Source of the DNA: JADCRZ01 sp965200945
GTDB taxonomy: Bacteria; Bacteroidota; Bacteroidia; Chitinophagales; Chitinophagaceae
Reading direction: 5' to 3'
Assembly: GCA_965200945.1 (NCBI GenBank)
Contig: OZ241749.1
Coordinates: 1,240,001 to 1,304,000 of the forward strand
DNA: 64,000 nucleotides
In this document: piece by piece, positions 8,552 through 16,403 of the stretch
Layout of the letters: each line of letters begins with the position of its first letter
How positions within the stretch are numbered: the first letter of the stretch is position 1
Made by a program: the position numbers and the translations under genes
Notes under the pieces: model-generated
The model's input: only the letters and a program-made list of their open reading frames with translations
The model's database searches: none
What the model was told of the DNA's origin: nothing

Positions 8552-10996
8552 TCAGACAACCGACTTCAGCGCACGGTTCATTTTCATCCTTCTTACAATA
8601 CTCATTGCAAAACCGGTGATCATGACCAGTGTGCCCAGCCACAGCACGCTGATAAACGGAAACTGATACACCTTCAGCGATACAAAAGGAACGAGTTTTC
8701 CTGATTCCTTTATCTGAAGCTCAATCTTCTTGCCTTCGAGCACCCGGCTGAAACCAACAGCCAGGTTCTGGGCGTATACCGTATCCAGGATAAATTTGCC
8801 CTGGTTCTGGTCTACATAAAATACCGGGTTGGCTGTGTAGGTATAGCCTTCCTTGCTCACCACTTTGATATCAGCCATCAGCGCGGTATCGGAAGCACTG
8901 AAGTGGTATTTCGCATTGTCCGGATTGTGCTCCACTCCGTTGATGACCATGAATCCGTTCGAGTAAAAAACGGTGTCGTGCAGGTTCACCTGGTAAGTCC
9001 GGAACTGCGACGTATCCTCGCTCCGGTCCATGTTGTCTGCGTAGCTGATATAGGAAAAGATGTCGCGGTTCCAGTAGTGCCTGCTGTCGGGGTTGTTTGA
9101 GAATCCTTCCTGTCCCTTGGTATTTTTGATCAGGTTCGGATAGAGCGTAAACTCGTCGTTTTTGTTCTTCGCCTTGAAATCGATCTTGAAATACATCATG
9201 TTGCCGTTCGCACCGGTAGAATCGCTGTTCAGATAGGTTGCGTGATACCGGCCCATATCCGTTTCCAGATTTTTTACCAGTGTGATGTTTTCCAGCGGAT
9301 CTTCTCCCTGGTTCAGCCGCATGTTCGGAATGCCGGTCGTATTGAACGACAGCACTTCTTTCTTGGAAGAAGAGATCAGGATACCGACGAGCATCAGCCC
9401 GAACCCAACATGCGCCACGGAAGCACCGGCCGCCTTCAGCTTGCCATTCAGGGCAGCGTAAATGTAAGAGGCGTTCGACACGACCGAGTAAACAGCGCCA
9501 AACAGGGCCAGGTGAATGGCCGTGAGGAACCCGATGCCATATTTGTCGTAGTTTATGTTGCCAAAAATACTGATCAGGGCAGAGAGCACAACTGAAACCA
9601 CAGTAGGTATCAGGATCTTGCCGGTGAAGTATTTCCTGGGCGTTTCCCGGTAGCGCAGGTATTGGGTGACGGCAGTGAGCAGTCCGATCACGATCGCGAT
9701 AAAGATGATGATCTTGTTATAAGTGAAAGGTGCATCGCTGCCCAGTGCAAAATTGGATTTAAACACCTTGTTGATCACCGGCAACGACGTAGCGGTGATG
9801 ATAAATCCGGCGGTAAGAAAGAACACCAGGGCCCCAATGAACATCCAGAACTCTCTCGAGTAGGTGCTTTCTTCCCTGGCAATGAACGGTATGCTTTTGT
9901 AACGACGGATGAACAGGATCGCCGACGGTATGAAAAATACAAGGATGAATATGCGGAGCTGCCAGTTGAGGCCGGAACTCACGAATGCATGAACCGAGGT
10001 GTCCTGCAGGTCACCGCTGCGGGTGAGATAGCTGGAATATAAAACCAGGATAAAGGTCAGGATATGGAAGAAATACGTGGCGCGCAGGGAATGACCGGTC
10101 GCGTTGTAGACGACCTGTGTATGTAAACCCGCGATCAATACCAGCCAGGGAACCAGGGAGGCGTTCTCGACCGGATCCCATGCCCAATACCCGCCAAAGG
10201 TCAGCGATTCGTAGGCCCAGGCTGCGCCCATCATGATGCCCGTTCCCAGTATACAGGCAGAGAAAAGTGTCCATGGCAGGGCGGGTTTTGTCCAGCCGCC
10301 CCACTTCCTGGTCATCAGACCGCTGATGGCAAACGCAAAAGGAACGATGGTGGAAGAAAAGCCCAGGAAAAGGATCGGCGGGTGAATCACCATCCAGTAA
10401 TTCTGTAACAGCTGGTTCAGCCCCTGCCCGTCCTGCATGCTCGGCAGGCTCATGTAATCGGCGCGGCTGAAGATCGGCGCGTCCTGAAAATATTCGCGGG
10501 CCAGCAGGAAAGGGCTGTTCCCTACCTTGATGTTGAAAAAGTAAAGACCCAGGATCATCGTTCCCAGGAAGGCCTGCATGATGCTCATCACGCTCATCAC
10601 GGGCGATTCCCACTGTTTGCTGGTACGCATCAGCACGGCGCCCAGCACCACATTCCACATGCTCCAGAGCAGGAAGCTGCCTTCCTGTCCTTCCCAGATA
10701 CAGCTGAGCAGGTACTTCGGACTCAGCGAGAGACTGGAATGGTCCCAGGCATAATAGTATTCAAACTTGTGCGATGCAATGATATAGATGAGGGTACCGA
10801 AGACAAAAAATACGGATGCCCCGCTGGTCAGAAAAGCGATCCGGCCGAGACGCTTCCATCCAGAGGCTTCCTCCGGCAACAGGGAGCGGGTGGATTTAAA
10901 GAAAGAGATCGCCGCAACAAGAGAAGAAATGAGGGAAAGAATAACTAAGAAATGGCCTACCTGTCCGGGCAGCAAGTGTTCACCTGTATAATCCAT
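8552..10996 (-). CDS. ccmF: Cytochrome c-type biogenesis protein CcmF (CcsA/heme-handling superfamily)
   Basis: An 814-residue polytopic inner-membrane protein of about 14-15 helices. It carries the tryptophan-rich heme-handling WWD domain, WAWDPVENASLVPW (271-284), and the conserved periplasmic-facing WMVIHPPILFLG (201-212) with a probable heme-ligand His. A large periplasmic domain spans about residues 545-770, before a final helix. CcmF with its partners ligates heme delivered by CcmE onto apocytochrome c CXXCH motifs on the outer face of the membrane. The ATG is 8 bp downstream of the ccmE stop, so the two form an operon. The ccmA, ccmB, ccmC and ccmG-type genes are not in this window. 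Confidence 0.9.
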   Translation of the reverse strand: MDYTGEHLLPGQVGHFLVILSLISSLVAAISFFKSTRSLLPEEASGWKRLGRIAFLTSGASVFFVFGTLIYIIASHKFEYYYAWDHSSLSLSPKYLLSCIWEGQEGSFLLWSMWNVVLGAVLMRTSKQWESPVMSVMSIMQAFLGTMILGLYFFNIKVGNSPFLLAREYFQDAPIFSRADYMSLPSMQDGQGLNQLLQNYWMVIHPPILFLGFSSTIVPFAFAISGLMTRKWGGWTKPALPWTLFSACILGTGIMMGAAWAYESLTFGGYWAWDPVENASLVPWLVLIAGLHTQVVYNATGHSLRATYFFHILTFILVLYSSYLTRSGDLQDTSVHAFVSSGLNWQLRIFILVFFIPSAILFIRRYKSIPFIAREESTYSREFWMFIGALVFFLTAGFIITATSLPVINKVFKSNFALGSDAPFTYNKIIIFIAIVIGLLTAVTQYLRYRETPRKYFTGKILIPTVVSVVLSALISIFGNINYDKYGIGFLTAIHLALFGAVYSVVSNASYIYAALNGKLKAAGASVAHVGFGLMLVGILISSSKKEVLSFNTTGIPNMRLNQGEDPLENITLVKNLETDMGRYHATYLNSDSTGANGNMMYFKIDFKAKNKNDEFTLYPNLIKNTKGQEGFSNNPDSRHYWNRDIFSYISYADNMDRSEDTSQFRTYQVNLHDTVFYSNGFMVINGVEHNPDNAKYHFSASDTALMADIKVVSKEGYTYTANPVFYVDQNQGKFILDTVYAQNLAVGFSRVLEGKKIELQIKESGKLVPFVSLKVYQFPFISVLWLGTLVMITGFAMSIVRRMKMNRALKSVV

Positions 10997-11004
10997 CTGC
11001 TGAT

Positions 11005-11418
11005 TTAATTTTGACTTAAGTTGTTACGGGCTGCCTGGGGGTCATCCTTGTATTTGGATGGGCATTTGATCAGGATACCGTCTTTACTGGCAATGTCGAA
11101 TACTTCACCCGACATCTTTCCTTTTAAAACAATCCTTTCAGCCTTCTCCATATCATATGGTTTTTCATAATGATACACAACCCGGGCTTTGTTGCCAAGG
11201 GTATCCACAACATGAAAACTCAGGTAGTTGGGGTTCTTCCGGGGGTCGTAATCCATTGGCTCCGAGTTGTCGAGCCGTGCGATGATGGTAACAACCTTTC
11301 CTTCTTTTTGTTTGGCAGACGCGATTGTTTCGTAAGTAGACAGATTGCCGGTAAAGCTGATAAGGGTGGCAATGGAGAGGGCAATACAAATAAGAAGAAC
11401 TATATGGGTCTTTTTCAT
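11005..11418 (-). CDS. ccmE: Heme chaperone CcmE, CxxxY type
   Basis: A 137-residue protein with one N-terminal membrane anchor (about residues 6-23) and an OB-fold periplasmic domain. CcmE carries heme covalently from CcmC to CcmF. The E. coli protein binds heme through the His of an HxxxY motif (HDENY). Here the equivalent position reads C119-P-S-K-Y123, so the heme-binding residue is Cys, as described for CcmE variants of some delta-proteobacteria and archaea. The preceding strands (RIVLKGKMSG, FDIASKDGILIKC) align well with the family, so the Cys is not a misalignment. First gene of the ccmE-ccmF pair. Confidence 0.87.
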   Translation of the reverse strand: MKKTHIVLLICIALSIATLISFTGNLSTYETIASAKQKEGKVVTIIARLDNSEPMDYDPRKNPNYLSFHVVDTLGNKARVVYHYEKPYDMEKAERIVLKGKMSGEVFDIASKDGILIKCPSKYKDDPQAARNNLSQN

Positions 11419-11476
11419 ATTCTAAATTGCGGTAAAGTTAGTTCAAAAACAGTCTCTACCGGAATCCTTTTCATGT

Positions 11477-11635
11477 TTAACGTTTGGTGCCGGAGACCCT
11501 TCCTTTATTGATCATACCACGGAAAAGTAGTGCTGTTTCACCTGGGAGAGCGGGGGCCACTTCACCGGTATACACTGCCTTGGCTTTCGCTGCGTTATCA
11601 GGAGAAAAGTTGAGGTACGTGAATCGGTCGGTCAT
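11477..11635 (-). CDS. Candidate small protein, 52 aa, unknown function
   Basis: A small open frame in the 396-bp gap between ccmE and the arginase-family gene, starting MTDRFTYLNFSPDN and ending GRVSGTKR. It is soluble-looking, with no signal or membrane segment, and its codons resemble those of neighbouring genes. An exact -7 box (TATTTTTG on the minus strand, 11672-11679) sits 37 bp upstream of the ATG. I recognise no family. The rest of the gap (11636-11814) holds this promoter and the promoter of the rightward gene. A non-coding transcript is the alternative. Confidence 0.45.
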   Translation of the reverse strand: MTDRFTYLNFSPDNAAKAKAVYTGEVAPALPGETALLFRGMINKGRVSGTKR

Positions 11636-11671
11636 ATCGGTATGCTTTTAGTTAGTAATATAGTCTGGTTT

Positions 11672-11679
11672 CAAAAATA
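11672..11679 (-). promoter_or_regulatory. -7 promoter element upstream of the 52-aa frame
   Basis: The minus strand reads TATTTTTG, an exact TAnnTTTG match. A TTTC, one mismatch from the TTTG -33 box, lies 18 bp further upstream. Confidence 0.5.
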
Positions 11680-11773
11680 ACCTGTTTTCGTTATCACGAA
11701 AGGATTGAAACTGAACAATCAGGCAGTTGGCCTTGCCGGGGTTTATTTATTTTTATGCGAACCCCTGCAATAC

Positions 11774-11781
11774 TAACTTTG
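11774..11781 (+). promoter_or_regulatory. -7 promoter element for the arginase-family gene
   Basis: TAACTTTG, an exact TAnnTTTG match, lies 33 bp before the ATG at 11815 and predicts a short leader of about 25 nt. Confidence 0.55.
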
Positions 11782-11814
11782 CTCTTTTTTCGTATTTCAA
11801 TAAAGTAGTACTGA

Positions 11815-12858
11815 ATGGCAGATCTTACGCAGTTCGATGCCAATGCAGCGGGGAATCCAAACAACAACATTTTCGGACTTCCCTTCAAAGAAGAGGATGC
11901 AAGAGTGATCATCGTACCAGTACCCTGGGAAGTGACTGTGAGTTGTACCGCAGGCACCGCCAGGGCTCCCGAACACATCTTTAAATCTTCCCGGCAGATC
12001 GACCTGTTCGACATGGACAACAAAGAAGGCTGGAAGCAGGGCTTTTTCATGCGCCCCGCCGACAAAAAGATCCTTCTTAAAAGCGATTACCTCCGCAAAG
12101 AAGCCGAGCTCTACATCGACTATATATCCAAGGGTGAGGTTGTGAACAACAACACCTTCATAGCCAAATCGTTGCGCGATATCAACGAAGGCAGCGTGTA
12201 TATGAACAACTGGGTGTACGAACAAACCAGCGCGCTCCTGGCAAAGGGCAAACTGGTGGCCCTGCTGGGCGGCGACCACAGCACCCCTTTCGGCTATTTC
12301 AAAGCCCTGGCCGACAAACACGGAGAGTTCGGCATCCTGCAGATCGATGCTCACTGTAACCTCCGCAAAGGCTACGAAAACTTCCGGTACTCTCATGCCA
12401 GCGTGATGTACAACGCACTCGAAGAGATCCCGCAGATCGCCCGGCTGGTGCAGGTGGGTCCACGCGATTTCAGCAAGGAAGAATGGGACTACATCCAGCA
12501 AAACGGGGAGCGGCTCAAAACGTTCTTCGACCGTGACCTGAAAGAACACGCCTATGTGGGCAAACCCTGGAACGAACTCGCCCAGGAGATCGTGAACTCC
12601 CTACCCGGCAAAGTGCATCTTTCTTTCGATGTGGACGGACTCGATCCTAAATTTTGTCCCAATGCCGGCACACCGGTAGCGGGCGGTCTTGAAATTGACC
12701 AGGTGATGTTTCTTGTTCGCTGCCTCATCAAAAGCGGAAAACAACTGATCGGCTTCGACCTCTGCGAAGTGGGCGTAGACGAGCAGTCGTGGGATGCCAA
12801 CGTGGGTGCCCGAATCTTGTGGAAAATGTGTAACTTATTGGTGCTTAGCAATCCCTGA
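11815..12858 (+). CDS. Arginase/agmatinase/formimidoylglutamase family protein with an altered metal site
   Basis: A 347-residue ureohydrolase-fold protein. The metal-binding motifs are GGDHS (152-156), D178-A-H180-C-N182 and FDVDGLDP (261-268). In active arginases and agmatinases the second motif is DAHxD and its last Asp is a manganese ligand. Here it reads DAHCN, so one of six ligands is Asn; the others (His155, Asp178, His180, Asp262, Asp264) are present. The family hydrolyses guanidino or formimino groups (arginine, agmatine, formimidoylglutamate); Bacteroidota members are usually annotated agmatinase or HutG-like. The altered residue leaves activity uncertain. The next gene starts 17 bp downstream. 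Confidence 0.82.
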   Translation: MADLTQFDANAAGNPNNNIFGLPFKEEDARVIIVPVPWEVTVSCTAGTARAPEHIFKSSRQIDLFDMDNKEGWKQGFFMRPADKKILLKSDYLRKEAELYIDYISKGEVVNNNTFIAKSLRDINEGSVYMNNWVYEQTSALLAKGKLVALLGGDHSTPFGYFKALADKHGEFGILQIDAHCNLRKGYENFRYSHASVMYNALEEIPQIARLVQVGPRDFSKEEWDYIQQNGERLKTFFDRDLKEHAYVGKPWNELAQEIVNSLPGKVHLSFDVDGLDPKFCPNAGTPVAGGLEIDQVMFLVRCLIKSGKQLIGFDLCEVGVDEQSWDANVGARILWKMCNLLVLSNP

Positions 12859-12875
12859 CCAAAACCAGCCAGCCA

Positions 12876-13439
12876 ATGAGCATCCGATACAATTACGTCG
12901 TAACCCTCAAAAATGACCGTGCCCGCTCTGTCAACACCATCAGTTCCTGGATACTTTTCACCTCTGCTGCCTATTTTACTGCGCAGCTGGTAAGAGACGG
13001 GTTCAACTGGCTCCTTTTCACCGGGTTTCTTGTTATGCTCGGTGGCCTAACCTGGAACTTTTATATGAAACGCAAATGGGGACGCGGCATTTCATATAGC
13101 TTTTACCTGCTGGTAGCCGGATTGTTCTGGTTCCTGATCCCCGCCCCGGTGCCGTATCCCTTTCTTGGATTGGCGTTCATTTTGCTGGGATTATTTGAGA
13201 AGCAGGCCAAGCTGCCACTGGAGATCGGTTTTTCCGATGAAGAGATCGTGATCAACAGCCTGATCAGGCGAAATCTTCACTGGCAAGATTTCAGCAACAT
13301 CATTCTGCGCGACGGACTGCTTACAATGGATTTCAGGAACAACAAGCTTTTGCAGAAAGAGATCGTTGACGACGACGACGATGCCGACGAAGACGAGTTC
13401 AACGACTACTGCCGCTATCAGCTCAAGCAGCATCCTTAA
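12876..13439 (+). CDS. Hypothetical membrane protein with acidic C-terminal tract
   Basis: A 187-residue protein I do not recognise. Four hydrophobic segments, about residues 22-38, 45-60, 73-89 and 91-106, form the N-terminal half. The C-terminal half is soluble and looks like a small PH/YcxB-like beta domain (LEIGFSDEEIVINSL, then HWQDFSNIILRDGLLTMDF). Near the end is a strongly acidic run, D165-E174, of Asp and Glu. It lies between the arginase-family gene (gap 17 bp) and the radical SAM gene (gap 48 bp), all rightward and probably co-transcribed. A membrane-bound regulatory or structural role is possible; there is no catalytic motif. Confidence 0.7.
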   Translation: MSIRYNYVVTLKNDRARSVNTISSWILFTSAAYFTAQLVRDGFNWLLFTGFLVMLGGLTWNFYMKRKWGRGISYSFYLLVAGLFWFLIPAPVPYPFLGLAFILLGLFEKQAKLPLEIGFSDEEIVINSLIRRNLHWQDFSNIILRDGLLTMDFRNNKLLQKEIVDDDDDADEDEFNDYCRYQLKQHP

Positions 13440-13487
13440 TAATTACTTCCCCCGAAGTGTGAACCCATCCAGATCCCCGCTATCATT

Positions 13488-14792
13488 ATGACATCTTTTA
13501 TAAATTCTTCTCCTTACCTTCTTTATTCAGACGGCAACGGAAACATCTTCGAAGATACTTCCCTGTTTACTACCGGCCGTACAGGCTGGGATGCGATGCC
13601 CGTGGCGGAAGACGAATGGATCGAGCTTCCGGAAGGCGGCCAGCTGTATGAACTGCCTGGCAGACGGGGCATCGGCATCGACGTAAGAACGGGCGGGATG
13701 CGCCTCTGCGAAAAAGGCTGGGCAGTCGCCGCCTTTCTTTCCCCTGCCTATACCGGCCTGTACCTGGCCGCGTACGAAACAACAGCCGACGCTCCTATCT
13801 TACCACTTTTTTGCTACACGGCTGCAGGCTGGTACAATGAAAAGATCTATGTACCTGCACTCCGCATCGAACAGGATATCAGGCAGGAATTTGCGGGGTT
13901 CAACGAAAAAATGATCGAAGCAGGCGTGACCCGCCTGATGCAGGCTTATCCGCACAACAGGCTCGTACAGCACCTGGGCAACAACTGCGCGCTGACCTAT
14001 CATTGCCCGGCCGCCCGCAACTTTTTCATCGGCCGCTGGGAATGCCCGGTGCCCTCCTCGCCCGCCTGCAATGCGAACTGCATCGGCTGCATCTCGTTTC
14101 AGCCAGAAACAGAAACCATCACCTCCACACAAGACCGACTCCGGTTCAAACCGTCCGTGGAAGAGATCACCGAATTTACCGTACCCCATCTGGAGACCGC
14201 TCCCTACCCGATCGTCAGTTTCGGCCAGGGCTGCGAGGGCGAACCCCTGCTGATGTGGGATACTCTTCGCGATGCCATCGTCGAGATCCGCAAACACACC
14301 TTAAAAGGCAGCATCAACATCAACACCAACGGCTCGAAACCGGATGCTGTGGAAGCGCTGTGCCAGGCCGGACTCAACAGCATCCGTGTTAGTACCAACT
14401 CGGTACGCAAAAAGATCTATGAAGCGTACTACCGGCCCAACAACTACGAATTTGAAGACATCATTGAAAGTCTGCGCGTGGTACGCCGCTACGGGGGCTG
14501 GTCATCCATAAATTATTTTGTGTTTCCGGGTATGACGGACAGCGTGGAAGAATACGAAGCACTGCGCGAAGTGATCCGGGAAACCGGCCTGAACATGATC
14601 CAGTGGCGAAATTTCAACATCGACCCCGACTGGTACCTTGGTAAGATTGGTGTCACGGAAACGGGAGAGTACCTCGGCGTTAAACAGTTGCAGGAACTGC
14701 TGCGGGAAGAATTCCCTGATCTGAAGTTCGGATATTTCAATCCGCCCATGGAAAGGATCAAAGGAGATTATGAACTTGATTTTGCCCACTAG
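13488..14792 (+). CDS. Radical SAM protein
   Basis: A 434-residue protein. The radical SAM [4Fe-4S] motif is CNANCIGC at about residues 194-201 (CxxxCxxC, the classical spacing), followed by SFGQGCEGEPLL, an unusual Cys-containing form of the GGE region, and INTNGSKPDAVEAL and NSIRVSTNS strands of the partial TIM barrel. The first ~190 residues form an extension without a motif I can name, possibly a substrate-recognition domain. Family members use AdoMet and the cluster to make a 5'-deoxyadenosyl radical; the substrate is unknown. A GNAT acetyltransferase gene follows 18 bp later and may act with it. Confidence 0.82.
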   Translation: MTSFINSSPYLLYSDGNGNIFEDTSLFTTGRTGWDAMPVAEDEWIELPEGGQLYELPGRRGIGIDVRTGGMRLCEKGWAVAAFLSPAYTGLYLAAYETTADAPILPLFCYTAAGWYNEKIYVPALRIEQDIRQEFAGFNEKMIEAGVTRLMQAYPHNRLVQHLGNNCALTYHCPAARNFFIGRWECPVPSSPACNANCIGCISFQPETETITSTQDRLRFKPSVEEITEFTVPHLETAPYPIVSFGQGCEGEPLLMWDTLRDAIVEIRKHTLKGSININTNGSKPDAVEALCQAGLNSIRVSTNSVRKKIYEAYYRPNNYEFEDIIESLRVVRRYGGWSSINYFVFPGMTDSVEEYEALREVIRETGLNMIQWRNFNIDPDWYLGKIGVTETGEYLGVKQLQELLREEFPDLKFGYFNPPMERIKGDYELDFAH

Positions 14793-14810
14793 CCAAAACC
14801 GTTTTTTAAG

Positions 14811-15344
14811 ATGCAGATAGATTGCGGTCCTTTTTCACTGCGTGAATTCAGGCTGACCGACAAGGAAAGCATGGCGCGCTATGCCAACAACCGCAAGATC
14901 TGGCGCAACGTGCGCGACCGCTTCCCTTTTCCTTACCATGTGCAGGATGCGGAAGATTTCCTGCGGATGTATGACGGAGTTACCCCGGTGCTGAATTTTT
15001 GCATCGAGCTCAACGGAGAATGTATCGGCGCCATCGGGATCGTGCCACAACCGGATGTGTACCGGAGATCTGCAGAGATCGGTTACTGGCTGGGCGAACC
15101 ATTCTGGGGCAAGGGCATCGTTACCCGTGCAGTACAAAAACTCACCGATCACGTCTTTGGATCGTTCGACCTGGTACGATTGTATGCCGGTATTTTTGCA
15201 TGGAACACCGCGTCTATGCGGGTACTGGAAAAAGCCGGTTACCACCTGGAAAGCATCAACAAAAATGCGGTTTTTAAAGACAACGAACTTGTGGACGAAT
15301 ACCGGTATGTAAGGTTGAAGAACACAGAACCGGGGCTGGATTGA
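14811..15344 (+). CDS. GNAT family N-acetyltransferase (RimJ/RimL-like)
   Basis: A 177-residue acetyltransferase. It opens LREFRLTDKESMARYANN as RimJ/RimL-type enzymes do. The acetyl-CoA-binding motif region appears as EIGYWLGEPFWGKGIVTRAV (about 85-104), followed by AWNTASMRVLEKAGY near 130-145. These cytoplasmic enzymes acetylate N-terminal amines of ribosomal proteins, or other small amines; the target here is unknown. It directly follows the radical SAM gene. Confidence 0.87.
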   Translation: MQIDCGPFSLREFRLTDKESMARYANNRKIWRNVRDRFPFPYHVQDAEDFLRMYDGVTPVLNFCIELNGECIGAIGIVPQPDVYRRSAEIGYWLGEPFWGKGIVTRAVQKLTDHVFGSFDLVRLYAGIFAWNTASMRVLEKAGYHLESINKNAVFKDNELVDEYRYVRLKNTEPGLD

Positions 15345-15419
15345 TTTAACACTTCCTTGCCCAAATACGGGGTAATTTAGGGCCGGCCCGTTTCGTTTAC
15401 GGTAAATCAGTATTTTCAT

Positions 15420-16310
15420 ATGGCGAATCAATCCCTCATGACCTCTGATTTCGAAGCTCAGAAGAACATCAAAGCAGGCAGTTATACGGCAGGCATCTGT
15501 GCCGCGCTGTTCATCCTCTTTTTCTTTATCCGCTGGACGACACCCACTTTTCCGCAGCCGGCAACGGAAGACGGGATCGAAGTGAACCTTGGTAACAGTG
15601 ATGCAGGTCTGGGAACAGACCAGCCCCTGGAACCCGGTGAACCGGCGCCCCGGGAACAGCAGCATTACACGCCTCCCCAGCCTGTTGCTGAAAAAGAAAA
15701 TATCAAGGATGTGGAAACGGATGATCGCGAAGAAGATGCGCCGGTGATCAAAAGACCCGTTGTTGCAAAACCGGATGCAACGAAGATCGCAGACAAGGAT
15801 GAGAAAGAAAAAAGACCCGTTAAAGTGACCCAGCCTACCGCTGTACCAACGCCGGCCCCACCCAAACCCAAAGCTGTGTTCAAAGGAGCGAGCGGCAACG
15901 GTACAGGAGGAAACGAAGCGGAAACCTATAAGAAAGGCGGCGATGAAGGCATAGCAGGGGGGCATGGCGACCAGGGCAAACCGGGTGGCGATCCTGACAG
16001 TAAAAATTACTCGGGCAATGGCGGAACAGGGAAATCCGGGGTCAGCATATCGCGGGGCCTGCAGGGCCGCCGTTTTTCTGGCCTCCCCTCCTTCGAAGAT
16101 GATTTCAATGAAAATGCGAAGGTAGCAGTGGATATCAGGGTTGATGAAACCGGCAAGGTCACTTCAGCCGTCTACCAGCCCCGCGGTTCTACCACGGGTT
16201 CTGCCACGCTTAAAAACATCGCGGTCCGCAAAGCGCTCCAGATCAAATTCAACGCCGGCGGCGAAGAATCCCTTGGCACCATTGTCTTCAATTTCAGATT
16301 GAAAAATTAA
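15420..16310 (+). CDS. TonB-like energy transducer protein
   Basis: A 296-residue protein with the layout of TonB: a short cytoplasmic N-terminus, one membrane helix (about 22-38), a long Pro/Glu/Lys-rich periplasmic spacer (60-160, with repeated Pro-Val and Lys-Pro elements), a Gly-rich stretch (160-215) and a C-terminal TonB-C-like domain (VAVDIRVDETGKVTSAVY, then a final hydrophobic strand). TonB proteins pass proton-motive force from ExbB/ExbD to outer-membrane receptors. No exbB or exbD lies next to it. The spacer and Gly-rich region have biased composition. The folC gene follows after 93 bp with structured RNA potential. Confidence 0.75.
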   Translation: MANQSLMTSDFEAQKNIKAGSYTAGICAALFILFFFIRWTTPTFPQPATEDGIEVNLGNSDAGLGTDQPLEPGEPAPREQQHYTPPQPVAEKENIKDVETDDREEDAPVIKRPVVAKPDATKIADKDEKEKRPVKVTQPTAVPTPAPPKPKAVFKGASGNGTGGNEAETYKKGGDEGIAGGHGDQGKPGGDPDSKNYSGNGGTGKSGVSISRGLQGRRFSGLPSFEDDFNENAKVAVDIRVDETGKVTSAVYQPRGSTTGSATLKNIAVRKALQIKFNAGGEESLGTIVFNFRLKN

Positions 16311-16317
16311 CTGGCAC

Positions 16318-16384
16318 AGACGCCGTACATGGCGTCTCCCCAGCACAGCATCGTTCACCTCGGAGACGCGAAGGATTTCGTCTC
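16318..16384 (+). promoter_or_regulatory. Mutually exclusive hairpins before folC
   Basis: Four complementary arms are visible. AGACGCC (16318-16324) pairs with GGCGTCT (16331-16337), and GAGACG (16363-16368) pairs with CGTCTC (16379-16384). Alternatively GCGTCTCC (16332-16339) pairs with GGAGACGC (16362-16369) over eight bases. This is the geometry of an attenuator or RNA switch, but there is no U-tract and no known ligand motif. Confidence 0.35.
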
Positions 16385-16403
16385 TTCCTAACAGCTTCTC
16401 TGC

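Noticed and set aside
15380..15389. Palindrome GGGCCGGCCC before the TonB-like gene
   Set aside because: A 10-bp palindrome without loop or repeat elsewhere in the window is expected by chance in GC-rich stretches.
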